Assembly (NCBI GenBank): GCA_021014325.1
Contig: CM037457.1
Span: 9,428,538 to 9,492,537 of the forward strand
DNA length: 64,000 bases
From: Plazaster borealis
Lineage: Eukaryota > Echinodermata > Asteroidea > Forcipulatida > Labidiasteridae
Direction of reading: 5' to 3'
Part shown: positions 37,201 to 40,534 of the stretch, piece after piece
How the letters are laid out: each line of letters begins with the position of its first letter
Position numbering within the stretch: position 1 is the first letter of the stretch
Made by a program: the position numbers and the translations under genes
The notes under the pieces: generated by a model
What the model was told of the DNA's origin: nothing
Databases searched by the model: none
The model's input: the letters and a program-made list of their open reading frames with translations, nothing else

Positions 37201-40000
37201 AGAAAATAGTGAAAAACCGATTACACATTTGCATGTGTTATACAATGCATGAATAAAACGCTCATGAGCGATAAACTCCAATTGGAAATTAGTTTTATTT
37301 ATTTCTCATCAAATATGGCATTTCAGACAGAAATATTTCTAGGGATGTTTTCTACTATCATCATCATTAGACCGTGTAAGTTTTATGTAAATCTGTGACC
37401 TTAAAGAAAATTTTAATTACCAGTTCTGTAACGTTCCTTTAAAGAAGGGAATAATAGAGCAGTAACACATGGACCCGACAAACAGCCTCCATATGGTTGG
37501 GTGTGGGGATAAGCACTACATACTGGTGGAGCATTCTAGCAATTTGTACTGATGAAAAAATATGTGGTACCAGTTCTGTAACGTTCCTTTAATCGTAATA
37601 TTAGAACTGCATGCTATTTTGTGGAGTCATGTATTGTCAAAAGCCTTGCATGTGAACAATATGGTGTGACTTTAGGTTCTTTTTTAAGTGCCATGTTACA
37701 TGTGATTGTTATGAGGATCTGTTTAAGGGTCTTTGTCTACACACTGTTGTGGACACATTTGCTGTTCTCTTTGAGCTGTTTTCTTAGGTTGATTAATTTA
37801 CTTCTGTTTTGAATATGCCAGGGATGAAATTTGTTTGGATTAATACACAAAATTGTGTCCTCCGAATTTTTGTATTGCACCTTATACGTTTTCCAAACAT
37901 TTTCCAAATGCAAACAACTTGTGCGTGGCTAACAGCATGGTGCAAAAAGTTACAGTCTGATTCTAACACGGCACGTGTGTATGGATGCGTGGGCATTGTT
38001 AACCTCTTGGACCATTCGTCAAAACGCACAATCTCTATATAAGCACATTTTCCAGCTACGGATAACATATTTTTAGCTAGAGATAATTTGAGGCATTGAC
38101 CTGCAATCTGTGAGAAACTTCAAAACGATGTGTAACCGATGCACATTGGTAAGTATCGTCATCGACGTTTGCATCTATGGCGCGCTGTAGCCCGGTTTAT
38201 ACTTCATGCCAAATTCCCGATGAACATTTCGCATCCAAGGTCTACTAGTAGCAAGTGGGGTTTACACCAAAAGCGGACGCTGATGCCTCGTCGCCATGCC
38301 CAATAACGTTACATTTAAAAATAAACTCCAAAGTGTTCAATTTCGTCTACTCTCATCCCTGATATGCCAACTTAAAAAGTTGATTTATTTGTGTTTTATC
38401 CTTTACAGAATCCCAAGGCTTTCGCACAAAGCATGGAACAATCAATGAAGGACAGAATTGCCACCCAGTCCAGATTCCCAACACCTCAGACTCCAAGATC
38501 AGGCGGTGTCCAAATCCCATCAGCCACGCCCTGTTCAGCCCAAGGAGCCACACCTTGGACAATCCATAGAGTCACACCCTCGGCTGACCATGGACCCAAC
38601 TGGTCTACGACGACACCCCATAGAACTCCAGTTAGAGGTCACTCCTTTGGTATGGAGGGGGGTGTCTCTCATGCTCAAAACACCACCCCAGGTTTACCCA
38701 GTGCTAATCAGTTCTCTTCATGGAGTGGGGCTCAGCTGGGAAGTCTCCCAAGACCTCATGCGGCTTCTACACCCCTCCACTCTGTCCATTCAATAAACAC
38801 CACCCCTATGAGGAGTAGACCCACGACACACCCTTCACCATATCCTTATGGTCAGACGTCTCTCACAGATCCACTGGAGAAAAGTAAACTCAATATATCC
38901 AGGAAAGTAGATCTCTTATCAAGAGTGCCTTCCCCACCCCCTCTGTCTCCCCTCCCTACCCCACCGACAAACAGGGTCATGAGTTACTTTAGAGCTCCAT
39001 CAGCCAGGACTACCCTCCCACAACAGGGTTCAAGTTTCAGGTCAAGGGCCAACAGTTCCTTAAGGGGTCAAGGAGCAAAGCTCTATTCAAAACCTCAAAG
39101 TTGGCAAGCGGAAGACATTCAATGCGAAGAAGTAAGATGCATTGATTTCGATGAGCAACAATCACTACGAGACACTGATCTTATCTCACCTGTTGGCAAG
39201 GCCACAAAGCCACATCTGACAGGACTTGACTGCTCTGCCATCGAAGTACCGGGAAGAATAAGTTCTGAGAGATCCTCAGAAGACATGACACCTAGTCAGC
39301 AACAGGTCTTGGAAGTCCTAGGAATGTCCTACAAGAGCCTGGGGGAAATTGACTGGGAATGGACCCAAGAGGTTGATCCCCATTCTGAACCGAGCCAAGA
39401 CTTCTCATATGACACCCCAAATCAATCTTCACCAGTTGAGGAGGGGTTACTGGATGCAAACGTTTTGGATACCAACAGCACACAACCCAAAATGGAGGTT
39501 GACAAACTCAAAGAACCAATATGTGTTCTTCAAGTTCCTGCAGTTAGAGCAAATCCTCAAAATATTAGCAAAGAAAAGGAAGTGGAATTAGCAAGCGTAA
39601 GAAATCGCAGAGGCATTTCTCGAAGGGGAAGGTGTGGAAGGAGATCCATAAGGACTCTCGGTCACCAAGGTGATCAAGGTTCTTGTAAGTATTCCAAAGT
39701 GATGACTGCTGTGGAGGAGGAGGACATTGTTGACGGAAAAGGACGTAGCTTGAAAAAAGCCTCTCTAGATCCAAATATTGCTGATACTGGTGTCATGGAA
39801 AATGGCGATGCTGAGTTAACTTCCTCTAAAAAGCTTAATCAGAAATCTGTAAAGGAGATGGAAGATGTTGGTGAAGGAGGCGATTGTGTAAAGACTGCAT
39901 CTCAAACTTCTCAAGAGATCAAGTTAAGCAAGGTGGAAGGTAGTAGCAGTGACAATACTTCTAGTAAGAATACAAGAGAAGTTGCTGCAAAAGAGAATGA
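4023..40000 (+). CDS. BRCA2: BRCA2 orthologue, 22 coding exons, 3' end lost in assembly gap
   Basis: Whole-gene entry; the coding exons are listed separately. BRCA2 is the nuclear mediator that loads RAD51 onto single-stranded DNA during homologous recombination. Joining 22 exons at GT/AG sites keeps one open frame of at least 3984 codons; human BRCA2 has 3418. In order: PALB2-binding-like motif (residues 58-72), SLATP linker segment (about 277), 18 BRC repeats (1182 to about 2521), Myc-like NLS (about 2710), helical domain (2804-2979), OB1 (to about 3098), Tower (about 3099-3229), OB2, OB3 (to about 3470) and a TP-rich tail with a segment like the human C-terminal RAD51-binding region (about 3619). 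Two very long exons correspond to human exons 10 and 11. The stop codon is not visible because coding sequence runs into Ns. Family identity is certain from long collinear similarity through the DNA-binding domain; individual splice sites are inferred by eye. Confidence 0.97.
4323..4751 (+). mobile_element. tRNA-derived SINE, family 1, copy b (near full length)
   Basis: Best-preserved copy. Head GTCGTGGCCGAGCGGATAAG, B-box-like GGGTTCGAATCCC, body ACACTTGTGTCCTTAAGCAA, 3' end GATATGTGCGCTATATAAG and an ATT-repeat tail. It lies in BRCA2 intron 1, starting 72 bases after the exon 1 donor. Confidence 0.9.
4903..5590 (+). repeat. 68-bp tandem repeat, about 10 units, BRCA2 intron 1
   Basis: The unit contains GTGTTACTGCAAACCTTACT, TGTATCTCCACCATGCAAAG and CCTACTCATGTACATG. 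Units near 5039-5380 are almost identical; the last three form a subgroup (GTTACCACAAACC, CAGATCTTACCCATG). The array stops about 60 bases before exon 2. Since 68 is not a multiple of three, the overlapping Cys-rich open frames here are artefacts. Confidence 0.93.
5649..5779 (+). CDS. BRCA2: BRCA2 coding exon 2
   Basis: Acceptor TTTCAG, donor GTAATT, phase 1 in and 0 out, residues 77-120. It encodes an acidic stretch and then [18 protein letters not shown]. This corresponds in position to the human exon 3 segment containing NLFKTPQRKP and STPIIFKEQ; the shared features are the FKT and TPI elements. The exon begins about 60 bases after the 68-bp tandem array that fills the end of intron 1. Confidence 0.85.
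6100..6476 (-). mobile_element. tRNA-derived SINE, family 1, copy g (reverse)
   Basis: Reverse orientation in BRCA2 intron 2: the minus-strand head GTTGTGGCCGAGCGGTCTAG begins near 6476 and the body (GACACTTGTGTCCTTAAGC) follows. The 3' end lies near 6100. Confidence 0.82.
6592..6724 (+). CDS. BRCA2: BRCA2 coding exon 3
   Basis: Acceptor TTCAAG, donor GTAAGC, phase 0 in and 1 out, residues 121-165. It starts [20 protein letters not shown], which fits the place of the human KFKLDLGRNVPNS segment (shared DLG). Two TP dipeptides are candidate proline-directed kinase sites. Sequence conservation is weak, so the assignment rests on frame, splice sites and position. Confidence 0.78.
6779..6969. 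mobile_element. 191-bp MITE with 17-bp perfect inverted ends
   Basis: AAGGGGCTGTGTCGTCA at 6780 is matched by its exact reverse complement ending at 6969. Subterminal arms also pair (ACATGGAATTA and TAATTCCATGT). BRCA2 intron 3, 55 bases after the donor. Confidence 0.85.
7013..7083 (-). repeat. tRNA-like element (reverse), not a functional tRNA
   Basis: A-box-like TAGCTCAAGTGGT and B-box GGTTCAAATCC on the minus strand at tRNA spacing, but the anticodon stem (CCTGC against CCTGG) and acceptor stem do not pair. Probably the head of a SINE. Confidence 0.65.
7127..7195 (+). repeat. tRNA-like element (forward), partner of 7013-7083
   Basis: ACCTGGAGGTTGCAGGTTCA is shared with the reverse element (one mismatch), making a head-to-head pair about 45 bases apart. 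Stems are degenerate. Confidence 0.6.
7313..7503. repeat. MITE-related segment, BRCA2 intron 3
   Basis: Shares TTTCTCAAAATGTTA, TCAACAGCT and TTTTATGGTCATTA-type blocks with 31732-31873 and more distantly with the TTAA-flanked MITE family at 31122. It starts TAAAGCACC and ends near ACTCTCTTTA. Confidence 0.6.
7619..7878 (+). CDS. BRCA2: BRCA2 coding exon 4
   Basis: Acceptor CACACAG after a T-rich tract, donor GTGAGT, phase 1 in and 0 out, residues 165-251. It contains [14 protein letters not shown] near the start and [20 protein letters not shown] near the end, similar in style to the human FHTPKFVKGRQTPKH segment. It is Ser/Thr/Pro rich and predicted disordered. The frame joins both neighbouring exons. 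Confidence 0.82.
8070..8127 (-). repeat. SINE family 1 fragment (reverse)
   Basis: GTGCACTAAACTGTTCAGCC with ACAACG matches the reverse complement of the SINE head. BRCA2 intron 4. Confidence 0.55.
8256..8405 (+). CDS. BRCA2: BRCA2 coding exon 5 (SLATP segment)
   Basis: Acceptor TTATAG, donor GTAAGA, phase 0 on both sides, residues 252-301. It encodes [20 protein letters not shown], which aligns closely with human SLGAEVDPDMSWSSSLATP. In human BRCA2 the Ser193/Thr207 region here is reported to be phosphorylated by and to dock PLK1. Outside the DNA-binding domain and BRC repeats this is the best conserved stretch in the N-terminal half and confirms the gene identity. Confidence 0.92.
8449..8664. 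mobile_element. Foldback element, BRCA2 intron 5
   Basis: Left arm GGGTCATGGCCATGCAATAA and right arm TTATCACACGGCCATGACCC are imperfect reverse complements; the motif AAAGGACCGAGC occurs twice. The ends ATAAAAGAGTGGCGAC and GTCACTGCTCTTTTAT also pair. Confidence 0.75.
8962..10885 (+). CDS. BRCA2: BRCA2 coding exon 6 (long disordered exon)
   Basis: A single 1924-bp open exon, residues 302-943, acceptor TTTCAG and donor GTAAGG. It is the positional counterpart of human exon 10. Composition is acidic and Ser/Thr/Lys rich, with no folded domain that I recognise. Points of interest are a predicted amphipathic basic helix ([20 protein letters not shown]) and a hydrophobic patch [19 protein letters not shown]. 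An 11-residue unit [11 protein letters not shown] is followed by [11 protein letters not shown], a 33-bp duplication at about 10549-10616. A small MITE begins about 20 bases after the donor. Confidence 0.92.
10907..10994. mobile_element. 88-bp mini-MITE, copy 1
   Basis: The ends AAACAAGCGGTAACTCAAGG and CCTTGAGTTGCCACATGTTT are imperfect inverted repeats. A second copy lies at 21800-21898. It starts 21 bases after the donor of BRCA2 exon 6 and directly precedes a SINE. Confidence 0.8.
11017..11357 (+). mobile_element. tRNA-derived SINE, family 1, copy c
   Basis: Very similar to copy a: GTGGCCGAGTGGTCTAGTTC, GGGTTCGAATCCTGG, AAGGCACTTAACCATAATTG. BRCA2 intron 6. Confidence 0.87.
12007..12773. 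mobile_element. piggyBac-like non-autonomous element, about 760 bp
   Basis: TTAA at 12007 is followed by CCCTTTAG; the other end is CTAAAGGG (12762-12769) followed by TTGA. Inverted CCCTTTAG ends beside TTAA-type target sites are the piggyBac pattern. A subterminal motif (CGGGCGGT-CCAGTGA and CGGGCGGT-ACAGTGA) is repeated near the right end. No transposase. It ends 45 bases before BRCA2 exon 7. Confidence 0.65.
12819..17840 (+). CDS. BRCA2: BRCA2 coding exon 7 (18 BRC repeats)
   Basis: A 5022-bp exon, the counterpart of human exon 11 (about 4.9 kb), residues 943-2617. It carries 18 BRC repeats in two blocks (listed under the repeat entries) that bind RAD51 through F-x-x-A and a following amphipathic helix. 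Between the blocks (about residues 1560-1860) is a basic segment with [16 protein letters not shown], then a strongly acidic helix-like stretch around [20 protein letters not shown]. The acceptor is CTCCAG after a T-rich tract; the donor is GTAAAC. The frame joins exons 6 and 8 exactly. Confidence 0.97.
13535..14680 (+). repeat. BRCA2: BRC repeat block A: 7 RAD51-binding repeats
   Basis: Repeats start (Gly of the GF pair) at 13535, 13739, 13889, 14039, 14189, 14483 and 14588, residues 1182, 1250, 1300, 1350, 1400, 1498 and 1533. The type is GF(S/T/A)SASGK then ISESALxKAK(T/A)LF, so F-x-x-A and the distal hydrophobic-acidic half (LFTEE, like human LFDE) are both present. Repeats 2-5 form exact 150-bp units. 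Units 13889-14038 and 14039-14188 differ at one base (ATA to ATG, Ile to Met), so this block expanded very recently by tandem duplication or gene conversion. Confidence 0.96.
15578..17554 (+). repeat. BRCA2: BRC repeat block B: 11 RAD51-binding repeats
   Basis: Repeats start at 15578, 15779, 15986, 16253, 16454, 16652, 16853, 17054, 17177, 17300 and 17474, residues 1863 to 2495. The type is [10 protein letters not shown] then (I/V)[12 protein letters not shown], differing from block A in the residues after F (QT or ST rather than SS) and in the distal motif (RFLADD instead of LFTEE). All 11 keep F-x-x-A. Repeat 13 ([20 protein letters not shown]) and repeat 18 (ending [11 protein letters not shown]) are the most divergent. 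Spacing is irregular, 41-89 residues, so this block is older than block A. Confidence 0.95.
17841..18256. other. BRCA2 intron 7, nothing recognised
   Basis: 416 bases, AT-rich, no repeat or RNA that I can identify. Confidence 0.6.
18257..18699 (+). CDS. BRCA2: BRCA2 coding exon 8 (NLS-like segment)
   Basis: Acceptor TTTGCAG, donor GTACAT, phase 1 in and 0 out, residues 2617-2764. It begins with a basic stretch [16 protein letters not shown], like the human IRGHNQISRKRLS segment after exon 11. At 18535-18570 it encodes [12 protein letters not shown], very like the c-Myc-type monopartite nuclear localisation signal. The end, [20 protein letters not shown], is helix-prone and leads into the helical domain. 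The donor is weak by consensus but is supported by the frame to exon 9. Confidence 0.85.
18770..19105 (+). repeat. 104-bp tandem repeat, 3 units, BRCA2 intron 8
   Basis: Units begin TAACTCAAC at 18793, 18897 and 19001. Internal landmarks are TTGGACTCTGATTATG, AGCATAATCAGTTTACTAGT and GCAGTCCTCAGTCCAACA. The copies are about 90 percent alike. Confidence 0.88.
19494..19692. mobile_element. GGGCCC-ended MITE, copy a
   Basis: The ends GGGCCCAATTTCACAGAGCT and AGCAGCTCTATGAAATTGGG(CCC) are inverted repeats. The interior holds the family signature ACTACCATGTCACATGTTAC. BRCA2 intron 8. Confidence 0.88.
20182..20835. mobile_element. 654-bp element with TAAGCTTGGGCGATATCG ends
   Basis: TAAGCTTGGGCGATATCGC at 20182 is inversely repeated at the right end (TATCGCCCAAGCTTA). 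Both subterminal regions are dense in CGATAT and ATCGCGATATT motifs, and the interior has a second pair (TCGTCTCGACTAGGAGATTT and TCGTCTCGGTTAGGAAAT). No transposase. The GGGCGATAT ends resemble hAT-type non-autonomous elements of animals (inference). Confidence 0.78.
20958..21074 (+). CDS. BRCA2: BRCA2 coding exon 9
   Basis: Acceptor TTTGTAG, donor GTGAGT, phase 0 on both sides, residues 2765-2803. It encodes [14 protein letters not shown] and [16 protein letters not shown], corresponding to the human [20 protein letters not shown] segment just before the helical domain. Moderate conservation; frame and position support it. Confidence 0.85.
21511..22025 (+). mobile_element. tRNA-derived SINE, family 1, copy d, interrupted; tail abuts exon 10
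   Basis: Diverged head (GTTATGGCCGATCTGTGTCA), body GGCACTTGTGTCCTTGAGCA, interrupted by the mini-MITE at 21800-21898, then the SINE 3' end (AAAGCGCTACATAAAAATGG) and the tail ACTATTATTAT. The tail runs directly into CCTGCAG, the acceptor of BRCA2 exon 10. Confidence 0.82.
21800..21898. mobile_element. Mini-MITE, copy 2, nested in SINE d
   Basis: AAACAAGCAGTGACTCTAGG ... GGAGTTACCGCCTGTTTACT. Same family as 10907-10994; it splits the SINE body. Confidence 0.78.
22033..22220 (+). CDS. BRCA2: BRCA2 coding exon 10 (helical domain start)
   Basis: Acceptor CCTGCAG, donor GTAAGA, phase 0 in and 2 out, residues 2804-2866. It includes [14 protein letters not shown] and [20 protein letters not shown], aligning with human NAESFQFHTEDYF and [20 protein letters not shown]. 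It opens the helical domain, which contacts DSS1 in the mammalian structure. The acceptor lies seven bases after the ATT tail of a SINE, so the repeat supplies the sequence where the branch point and pyrimidine tract should be. Confidence 0.95.
22560..22917 (+). repeat. Three decoy copies of the exon 11 splice acceptor
   Basis: Four tandem copies (three decoys and the true one) of CACTTATTCTCCTTCCTCTT, a TGTACAG-type acceptor and the first 30-odd bases of exon 11. Pseudo-exon starts are 22597, 22708 and 22812; the real exon starts at 22918; spacing is 111, 104 and 106 bases. Spliced from exon 10, copies 1 and 3 would read [11 protein letters not shown] and then TGA (22631 and 22846). Copy 2 reads on past that point. 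Copy 3 has an altered acceptor (GCACCAG). Confidence 0.92.
22918..23046 (+). CDS. BRCA2: BRCA2 coding exon 11 (helical domain)
   Basis: Acceptor TGTACAG, donor GTAATA, phase 2 in and out, residues 2866-2909. It encodes [20 protein letters not shown] and [17 protein letters not shown], nearly identical to human [20 protein letters not shown] and HYRWIIWKLAAMECAFP. This is one of the most conserved BRCA2 segments. The first 35 or so bases and the acceptor are repeated three times in the upstream intron; this copy is the only one that continues into the conserved codons. Confidence 0.98.
23047..23630. other. BRCA2 intron 11, no named feature
   Basis: 23370-23500 loosely resembles 32570-32710 (CCTGCAGG..ACATTTTGT.CACA.CTC), so a diverged repeat is possible. 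Nothing else seen. Confidence 0.4.
23631..23841 (+). CDS. BRCA2: BRCA2 coding exon 12 (helical domain to OB1)
   Basis: Acceptor TTAAAG, donor GTAAGA, phase 2 in and 0 out, residues 2909-2979. It encodes [14 protein letters not shown] and [20 protein letters not shown], matching human [14 protein letters not shown] and [20 protein letters not shown]. The first OB1 strand (MVLCVAGI) follows. The tail of the exon, [20 protein letters not shown], is a divergent loop, as in human. Confidence 0.97.
24310..24500 (-). repeat. tRNA-related repeat, family 2
   Basis: On the minus strand 24476-24400 has an A-box-like TGGTCTAGTGGTAAGAC and B-box-like GGTTTGAATCCCACC, with poor stems. Flanking TAAGCACTGAATACTCAGTA is shared with 50941-51090. 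BRCA2 intron 12. Confidence 0.65.
24736..24912 (+). CDS. BRCA2: BRCA2 coding exon 13 (OB1)
   Basis: Acceptor TCAAAG, donor GTTAGT, phase 0 on both sides, residues 2980-3038. It encodes [19 protein letters not shown] and [17 protein letters not shown], aligning with human [19 protein letters not shown] and LHGAELVGSPDACTPLE. It forms the core of the first oligonucleotide-binding fold, which with the helical domain binds DSS1. Confidence 0.97.
25112..25214 (+). repeat. 100-bp repeat, inverted copy at 37463-37562
   Basis: TTTTCATCAGTACAAATTGC, TGTAGTGCTTATCCCCACAC and CCATATGGAGGCTGTTTGTC are all present in reverse complement in intron 21. Intron 13 otherwise shows only AT-rich unassigned sequence. 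Confidence 0.85.
26189..26368 (+). CDS. BRCA2: BRCA2 coding exon 14 (OB1)
   Basis: Acceptor ATAACAG, donor GTATGT, phase 0 on both sides, residues 3039-3098. It encodes [20 protein letters not shown] and [19 protein letters not shown], matching human [20 protein letters not shown] and DGGNVGCVDVIIQRAYPIQ. This completes OB1 and leads into the start of OB2. Confidence 0.97.
26927..27117. mobile_element. GGGCCC-ended MITE, copy b
   Basis: GGGGCCAATTTCAAAGAG ... AGCAGCTCTATGAAATTGGC. It ends 51 bases before the acceptor of BRCA2 exon 15. Confidence 0.85.
27169..27322 (+). CDS. BRCA2: BRCA2 coding exon 15 (OB2 start, Tower helix 1)
   Basis: Acceptor GCTCAG, donor GTAGGT, phase 0 in and 1 out, residues 3099-3150. 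[20 protein letters not shown] aligns with human [40 protein letters not shown] is the first long Tower helix. The 3' boundary is uncertain by four bases: GT at 27323 is the better donor and pairs with the acceptor at 29496, while GT at 27327 paired with an acceptor at 29513 also keeps the frame and shortens the linker. Confidence 0.9.
27830..28215 (+). repeat. Direct duplication of about 190 bp, BRCA2 intron 15
   Basis: TTCTATGCTCAATTTACTTG, ACATTGATTGGTTAATTTGT and CAACACCTGCTCTAGAA each occur twice, about 190 bases apart. Each unit ends in a B-box-like GGTTCGAATCC, suggesting a duplicated SINE fragment. Confidence 0.85.
28216..29496. other. Rest of BRCA2 intron 15, nothing recognised
   Basis: AT-rich. 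The 27323-27829 part of the same intron is also featureless to me. Confidence 0.5.
29497..29618 (+). CDS. BRCA2: BRCA2 coding exon 16 (Tower tip)
   Basis: Residues 3150-3190, phase 1 in and 0 out, donor [26 protein letters not shown] and [15 protein letters not shown] align with human [20 protein letters not shown] and YEAVKNAADPAYLE, the three-helix bundle at the Tower tip that contacts double-stranded DNA. The acceptor TAAG directly follows a pyrimidine tract; an alternative acceptor 17 bases downstream (CGTAG) would drop five or six residues if combined with the alternative exon 15 donor. Confidence 0.88.
29717..29965 (-). mobile_element. tRNA-derived SINE, family 1, copy h (reverse, 5' half)
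   Basis: The minus-strand head GATGTGGCTGAGCAGTCAAG and body TGACACTTGTGTCTTTAAGC are present; the 3' end is missing. BRCA2 intron 16. Confidence 0.8.
30547..30737. mobile_element. GGGCCC-ended MITE, copy c
   Basis: GGGCCCAATTTCATAGAGCT ... AGCAGCTCTATGAAATTGGG. Interior ACTACCATGCCACATGTACA. BRCA2 intron 16. Confidence 0.9.
30853..30969 (+). CDS. BRCA2: BRCA2 coding exon 17 (Tower helix 2)
   Basis: Acceptor CCTCAG, donor GTATAG, phase 0 on both sides, residues 3191-3229. [20 protein letters not shown] and [14 protein letters not shown] align with human [20 protein letters not shown] and QLEIRKAMESAEQKE. It completes the three-helix bundle and the return helix of the Tower. The donor is unusual (GTATAG) but the frame is exact. 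Confidence 0.93.
31122..31497. mobile_element. TTAA-flanked MITE, family 2, copy a (376 bp)
   Basis: The ends ATTAAAGGCATCGTACACGT and ACGTGTATGGTGCCTTTAAT are inverted repeats of about 28 bp (also TTTGGTAATTA), beginning and ending with TTAA. BRCA2 intron 17. Confidence 0.9.
31624..31690. repeat. Strong hairpin, 28-bp arms
   Basis: TTGGAATACACCATCTGAGA plus AACGTTTC, a short GTGCAT centre, and the reverse complement with one mismatch. BRCA2 intron 17. Confidence 0.85.
31732..31873. repeat. MITE-related segment next to exon 18
   Basis: GTTTCTCAAAATGTTAAACA ... TTTTTATGGTCATTA ... GTAATTACCAACCAAAGGTG, related to 7313-7503. It ends about 10 bases before the exon 18 acceptor. Confidence 0.6.
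31883..32070 (+). CDS. BRCA2: BRCA2 coding exon 18 (OB2)
   Basis: Acceptor ACTCAG, donor GTAAAT, phase 0 in and 2 out, residues 3230-3292. [20 protein letters not shown] then [20 protein letters not shown] align with human TVWKLRIVSYSKKEK and [20 protein letters not shown]. It forms OB2 after the Tower insertion. The acceptor lies just downstream of MITE-like sequence. Confidence 0.97.
32071..33137. other. BRCA2 intron 18, no named feature
   Basis: AT-rich; only the weak similarity between 32570-32710 and intron 11 was noticed. Confidence 0.5.
33138..33365 (+). CDS. BRCA2: BRCA2 coding exon 19 (OB2 to OB3)
   Basis: Acceptor TTGTTAG, donor GTATGG, phase 2 in and out, residues 3292-3368. [19 protein letters not shown] matches human [37 protein letters not shown] matches human [20 protein letters not shown] at the start of OB3. 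A GGGCCC-ended MITE begins 25 bases after the donor. Confidence 0.96.
33390..33581. mobile_element. GGGCCC-ended MITE, copy d
   Basis: GGGCCCAATTTCATAGAGCT ... ATGAAATTGGGCCC. It lies 25 bases after the donor of BRCA2 exon 19. Confidence 0.9.
34117..34189 (+). CDS. BRCA2: BRCA2 coding exon 20 (OB3)
   Basis: A 73-base exon, acceptor TTTCAG, donor GTGAGC, phase 2 in and 0 out, residues 3368-3392. [20 protein letters not shown] aligns with human [20 protein letters not shown]. It is central to OB3, one of the single-strand-binding folds. Confidence 0.96.
34801..34988. mobile_element. GGGCCC-family MITE, copy e (eroded ends)
   Basis: CTCAATTTCATAGAGCTTCA ... TTAAGCAGCTCTTTGAAATT; interior AATACCTTGTCACATGTACA. 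The terminal GGGCCC is lost on both sides. BRCA2 intron 20. Confidence 0.78.
35235..35580 (+). mobile_element. tRNA-derived SINE, family 1, copy e
   Basis: GTGGCCAAGCGGTTTAGTGC, GGGTTCAAACCCCGG, TTGAACAAGACACTTAACTA, 3' end TGCACTATATAAGAGTC and an ATT-repeat tail. The tail ends 37 bases before BRCA2 exon 21. Confidence 0.88.
35618..35803 (+). CDS. BRCA2: BRCA2 coding exon 21 (OB3)
   Basis: Acceptor TTGCAG, donor GTAAGT, phase 0 on both sides, residues 3393-3454. [20 protein letters not shown] aligns with human [20 protein letters not shown]; the rest ([19 protein letters not shown]) corresponds to human [20 protein letters not shown]. A SINE ends 37 bases before the acceptor. Confidence 0.96.
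35871..36725. mobile_element. Foldback element with GATTGCA ends, carrying a nested insertion
   Basis: The ends GATTGCACCAAGTGGTCTTT and (C)GTTTTATTGCAATC are imperfect inverted repeats. The arms repeat TATAGCCGGCTA-like and AGACCGTC-like motifs. Interrupted at 36384-36690. BRCA2 intron 21. Confidence 0.65.
36384..36690. mobile_element. 307-bp MITE with 19-bp perfect inverted ends
   Basis: GCCGGCCTCAGGTCGACCT at 36384-36402 is the exact reverse complement of 36672-36690. Subterminal CGACTG motifs recur. It sits inside the GATTGCA foldback. Confidence 0.85.
36726..37066 (+). mobile_element. tRNA-derived SINE, family 1, copy f (5' truncated)
   Basis: Starts within the head (GGACTCAAGCTCTGGTGTTA), then GGGTTCGAGTCCCGG and CCTTGAGCAAGACACTTATT; ends near AAAGTGCTTCGAGATG. 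BRCA2 intron 21. Confidence 0.8.
37067..37442. mobile_element. TTAA-flanked MITE, family 3 (376 bp)
   Basis: TTAAAGGAACATTACAGAAT at the left, TCTGTAACGTTCCTTTAA at the right. An extra right end (CCAGTTCTGTAACGTTCCTT) stands at 37569-37590. Confidence 0.82.
37463..37562 (-). repeat. 100-bp repeat, inverted copy of 25112-25214
   Basis: Reverse complement of the intron 13 segment, between the MITE at 37067 and the solo right end at 37569. Confidence 0.85.
37600..38408. other. End of BRCA2 intron 21, nothing recognised
   Basis: No open frame of interest and no repeat I can name. Confidence 0.5.
38409..40000 (+). CDS. BRCA2: BRCA2 coding exon 22 (C-terminal tail, truncated by gap)
   Basis: Acceptor TTTACAG, phase 0 in, open to the Ns; residues 3455 to at least 3984. 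It starts [15 protein letters not shown], like the human helix after OB3, then a long Ser/Thr-Pro-rich tail with about a dozen TP sites. At 38901-39010, [18 protein letters not shown] and SYFRAPSAR resemble human LDFLSRLPLPPPVSP followed by AFQPPRS, the C-terminal RAD51-binding region around Ser3291. Further on is a conserved-looking WEW segment and a basic patch [18 protein letters not shown] (about 39599-39652) that could be an NLS. No stop codon or further splice site is visible before the gap. Confidence 0.93.
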
Positions 40001-40500
40001 NNNNNNNNNNNNNNNNNNNNNNNNNNNNNNNNNNNNNNNNNNNNNNNNNNNNNNNNNNNNNNNNNNNNNNNNNNNNNNNNNNNNNNNNNNNNNNNNNNNN
40101 NNNNNNNNNNNNNNNNNNNNNNNNNNNNNNNNNNNNNNNNNNNNNNNNNNNNNNNNNNNNNNNNNNNNNNNNNNNNNNNNNNNNNNNNNNNNNNNNNNNN
40201 NNNNNNNNNNNNNNNNNNNNNNNNNNNNNNNNNNNNNNNNNNNNNNNNNNNNNNNNNNNNNNNNNNNNNNNNNNNNNNNNNNNNNNNNNNNNNNNNNNNN
40301 NNNNNNNNNNNNNNNNNNNNNNNNNNNNNNNNNNNNNNNNNNNNNNNNNNNNNNNNNNNNNNNNNNNNNNNNNNNNNNNNNNNNNNNNNNNNNNNNNNNN
40401 NNNNNNNNNNNNNNNNNNNNNNNNNNNNNNNNNNNNNNNNNNNNNNNNNNNNNNNNNNNNNNNNNNNNNNNNNNNNNNNNNNNNNNNNNNNNNNNNNNNN
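40001..40500. other. Assembly gap (500 N)
   Basis: Exactly 500 Ns, which looks like a conventional gap of unknown size. BRCA2 coding sequence is open on the left and the tRNA array starts within 35 bases on the right. Order and distance across it rest on scaffolding only. Confidence 0.99.
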
Positions 40501-40534
40501 TTGTAAAATTCAATTTCGAATTAGTTTGTTAGCA

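Noticed and set aside
39911..40532. Open frames containing a run of unknown residues
   Set aside because: They cross the N gap and have no meaning on the right side.
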